Below, piece after piece: positions 62,913 to 64,000 of a DNA stretch of 64,000 nt. Every line of letters starts with the position of its first letter. The stretch's first letter is position 1. The position numbers and the translations under genes were made by a program. The notes under the pieces are model-generated. The model saw only the letters and a program-made list of their open reading frames with translations. It made no database searches and had not been told where the DNA came from. Source of the DNA: Bog-473 sp963701955 (GTDB lineage Bacteria; Actinomycetota; Acidimicrobiia; Acidimicrobiales; RAAP-2); the NCBI GenBank assembly GCA_963701955.1, contig OY969694.1, positions 620,001 through 684,000 of the forward strand. Reading direction: 5' to 3'.

Positions 62913-63896
62913 TCAGGCCGGCGGCAGAAGCCCCATCGCGTCGGCCGCTCGGGCGTAGGTCCTGGCCGCCACCTCGTGCGCACGTGCTGCGCCGTCGGCC
63001 AGGACGGCGCCGACGTGGGACAGGTCGCCCTCCAGCTCGCCGCGACGCCGGCGCACCGGAGCGAGCATTTCGCACAGGGCGGCCGCCACCTCGTTCTTGA
63101 GGTCGCCGTAGCGGGTGTAGTCGGCGGCCACCTCGGGGGCGGTCCGTCCGGTTGCCGCGGCCAGCAGGTCGAGCAGATTGGCCAGACCCGGCTTGGCGGC
63201 GCGGTCGTAGCGCATCTCGCCGTCGGTGTCGGTCACCGCCTTGCGCACTTTCCGGGTGATCTCCTCGTCGGAGTCGAGGAGGCCGATGGTCCCGAGTGGG
63301 GAGTGGACCGACTTGGACATCTTGCGCTCCGGGTGCTGGAGATCCATGACCCGGGCTCCGGTCCCGGCGATGGCCGCCTCGGGGACGGTGAAGATCTCCC
63401 CGTAGCGGTTGTTCAGACGCACGGCGAGCTCCCGGGCCAGCTCCAGGTGCTGGCGCTGGTCGTCGCCAACCGGCACGGAATTGGCGTCGTAGAGGAGGAT
63501 GTCGGCCGCCATGAGGACCGGGTAGGTGAAGAGGCCCACCCGGGCGGCTTCCTGGCCCCGCCCCTTGTCCTTGAACTGGGTCATGCGGCGCAGCTCGCCC
63601 ATGGCCGTCGCACACTCGAGCAGCCAGGTCAGGCGGGGATGCTCGGGCACATGGCTCTGGATGAACAGGGTGCAGCGAGCGGGGTCGAGTCCCACGGCGA
63701 GGAGGTTGATCGCGGCGTCGAGCGTATTGGCCCGCACGACGGCCGGATCGACGTCGGAGGTCAAGGCATGAAGGTCCACCACGCAGTAGTAGGCGTCGTT
63801 GCCCTCCTGGAAGGACACCCAGTGACGCAGGGCCCCGAGGTAGTTCCCCAAGGTGACGTTGCCGGACGGTGCGATGCCCGAGAGGACCCTGTTCAT
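62913..63896 (-). CDS. trpS: Tryptophanyl-tRNA synthetase
   Basis: TrpRS charges tRNA-Trp. The 327-residue protein starts MNRVLSGIAPSGNVTLGNYL, with the HIGH-equivalent PSGN. The other class I motif is HPERKMSKSVHSPLG, and FTYPVLMAADILLYDANSVP and GDDQRQHLELARELA are typical. Length is normal. The start is the ATG at 63896; an extension of 11 residues to 63929 is not family-like. It is divergent from scpA across 54 bases. Confidence 0.97.
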   Translation of the reverse strand: MNRVLSGIAPSGNVTLGNYLGALRHWVSFQEGNDAYYCVVDLHALTSDVDPAVVRANTLDAAINLLAVGLDPARCTLFIQSHVPEHPRLTWLLECATAMGELRRMTQFKDKGRGQEAARVGLFTYPVLMAADILLYDANSVPVGDDQRQHLELARELAVRLNNRYGEIFTVPEAAIAGTGARVMDLQHPERKMSKSVHSPLGTIGLLDSDEEITRKVRKAVTDTDGEMRYDRAAKPGLANLLDLLAAATGRTAPEVAADYTRYGDLKNEVAAALCEMLAPVRRRRGELEGDLSHVGAVLADGAARAHEVAARTYARAADAMGLLPPA

Positions 63897-63950
63897 GGGG
63901 CGCCATGGTAGGTGCGCGGCGGACGGCACCCGGTTCGATAACGTCGACAG

Positions 63951-64000
63951 GTGGCCTACACGGTCTCGACCCCGCTCTTCGAAGGTCCCGTCGACCTCCT
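63951..64000 (+). CDS. scpA: Segregation and condensation protein A, N-terminal fragment
   Basis: Only 16 full codons are inside the window (VAYTVSTPLFEGPVDL), matching the ScpA opening in which a short strand leads to FEGPLDLLL. ScpA is the kleisin of the bacterial Smc-ScpAB condensin. The GTG start at 63951 follows GTCGACAG, without a clear ribosome site. The remainder lies beyond the right edge. Confidence 0.7.
   Translation, partial: MAYTVSTPLFEGPVDL

Noticed and set aside
1..64000. CRISPR array, rRNA operon, second tRNA or phage structural genes
   Set aside because: No regularly spaced repeats, rRNA-like sequence, further cloverleaf or structural phage proteins were seen on reading both strands.

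Overview
The window is GC-rich actinobacterial chromosome. The gene order coaE-uvrB-uvrA, uvrC-rapZ-yvcK-gap-pgk-tpiA-secG, tlyA-nadK-recN-pyrG-nudix-xer, together with an AftD-like arabinofuranosyltransferase and a secreted protein built from GYWLVASDGG-type repeats, suggests a deep-branching actinobacterium such as Acidimicrobiia. That placement is inference; no rRNA or marker tree was available.

Core block 1 (1-23,230). Two large minus-strand membrane proteins (a spermidine-synthase-like protein cut by the window edge and an AftD-like protein) share an ATGA overlap. They are followed by coaE, uvrB and uvrA. A DUF427 protein and nadA run on the minus strand, and then a tightly coupled plus-strand run uvrC-rapZ-yvcK-gap-pgk-tpiA-secG-solute-binding lipoprotein follows, with 4-base start/stop overlaps at most junctions. 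whiA, usually found between yvcK and gap in Actinobacteria, is absent. The block ends at a tRNA-Leu(GAG).

Accessory region (about 23.2-45.4 kb). The 3' end of tRNA-Leu carries an IS481-family element flanked by a perfect 14-bp direct repeat. About 460 bp beyond it lies a headless tyrosine integrase, so this looks like an old tRNA-anchored island. The cargo is catabolic and resistance-like: three TauD/TfdA-type dioxygenases, an Amidohydro_2 protein, an enolase-superfamily enzyme, a short Erm-like rRNA methyltransferase, an ABC-2 exporter pair, a rifampicin-monooxygenase-like flavoprotein, an HSL-type hydrolase, a decayed sulfatase and a 14-TM DHA2 exporter with an operator-like inverted repeat upstream. 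A DUF6325-like protein fused to a LuxR-type helix-turn-helix is the least conventional protein here.

Core block 2 (45.4-64 kb). This holds a secreted repeat protein, a TIM-barrel isomerase-like protein, a GT87-like mannosyltransferase, Ku, a CBS protein, an XRE-PPOX fusion, a trehalose-synthase-like glycosyltransferase, a HAD phosphatase, tlyA (apparent CTG start), nadK, recN, pyrG, a NUDIX hydrolase, xerC/D, a DksA/TraR-like protein, a site-2 protease homologue, trpS and the first codons of scpA.

A recurrent oddity is that six otherwise well-conserved genes (AftD-like, nadA, gap, the repeat protein, GT87, recN) each carry one single-base frameshift. Five fit one extra base and one fits a lost base in a G7 tract. 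Sequence error is the most economical explanation, so these are annotated as single genes with a frameshift. The sulfatase and the PCMT remnant look like true decay.
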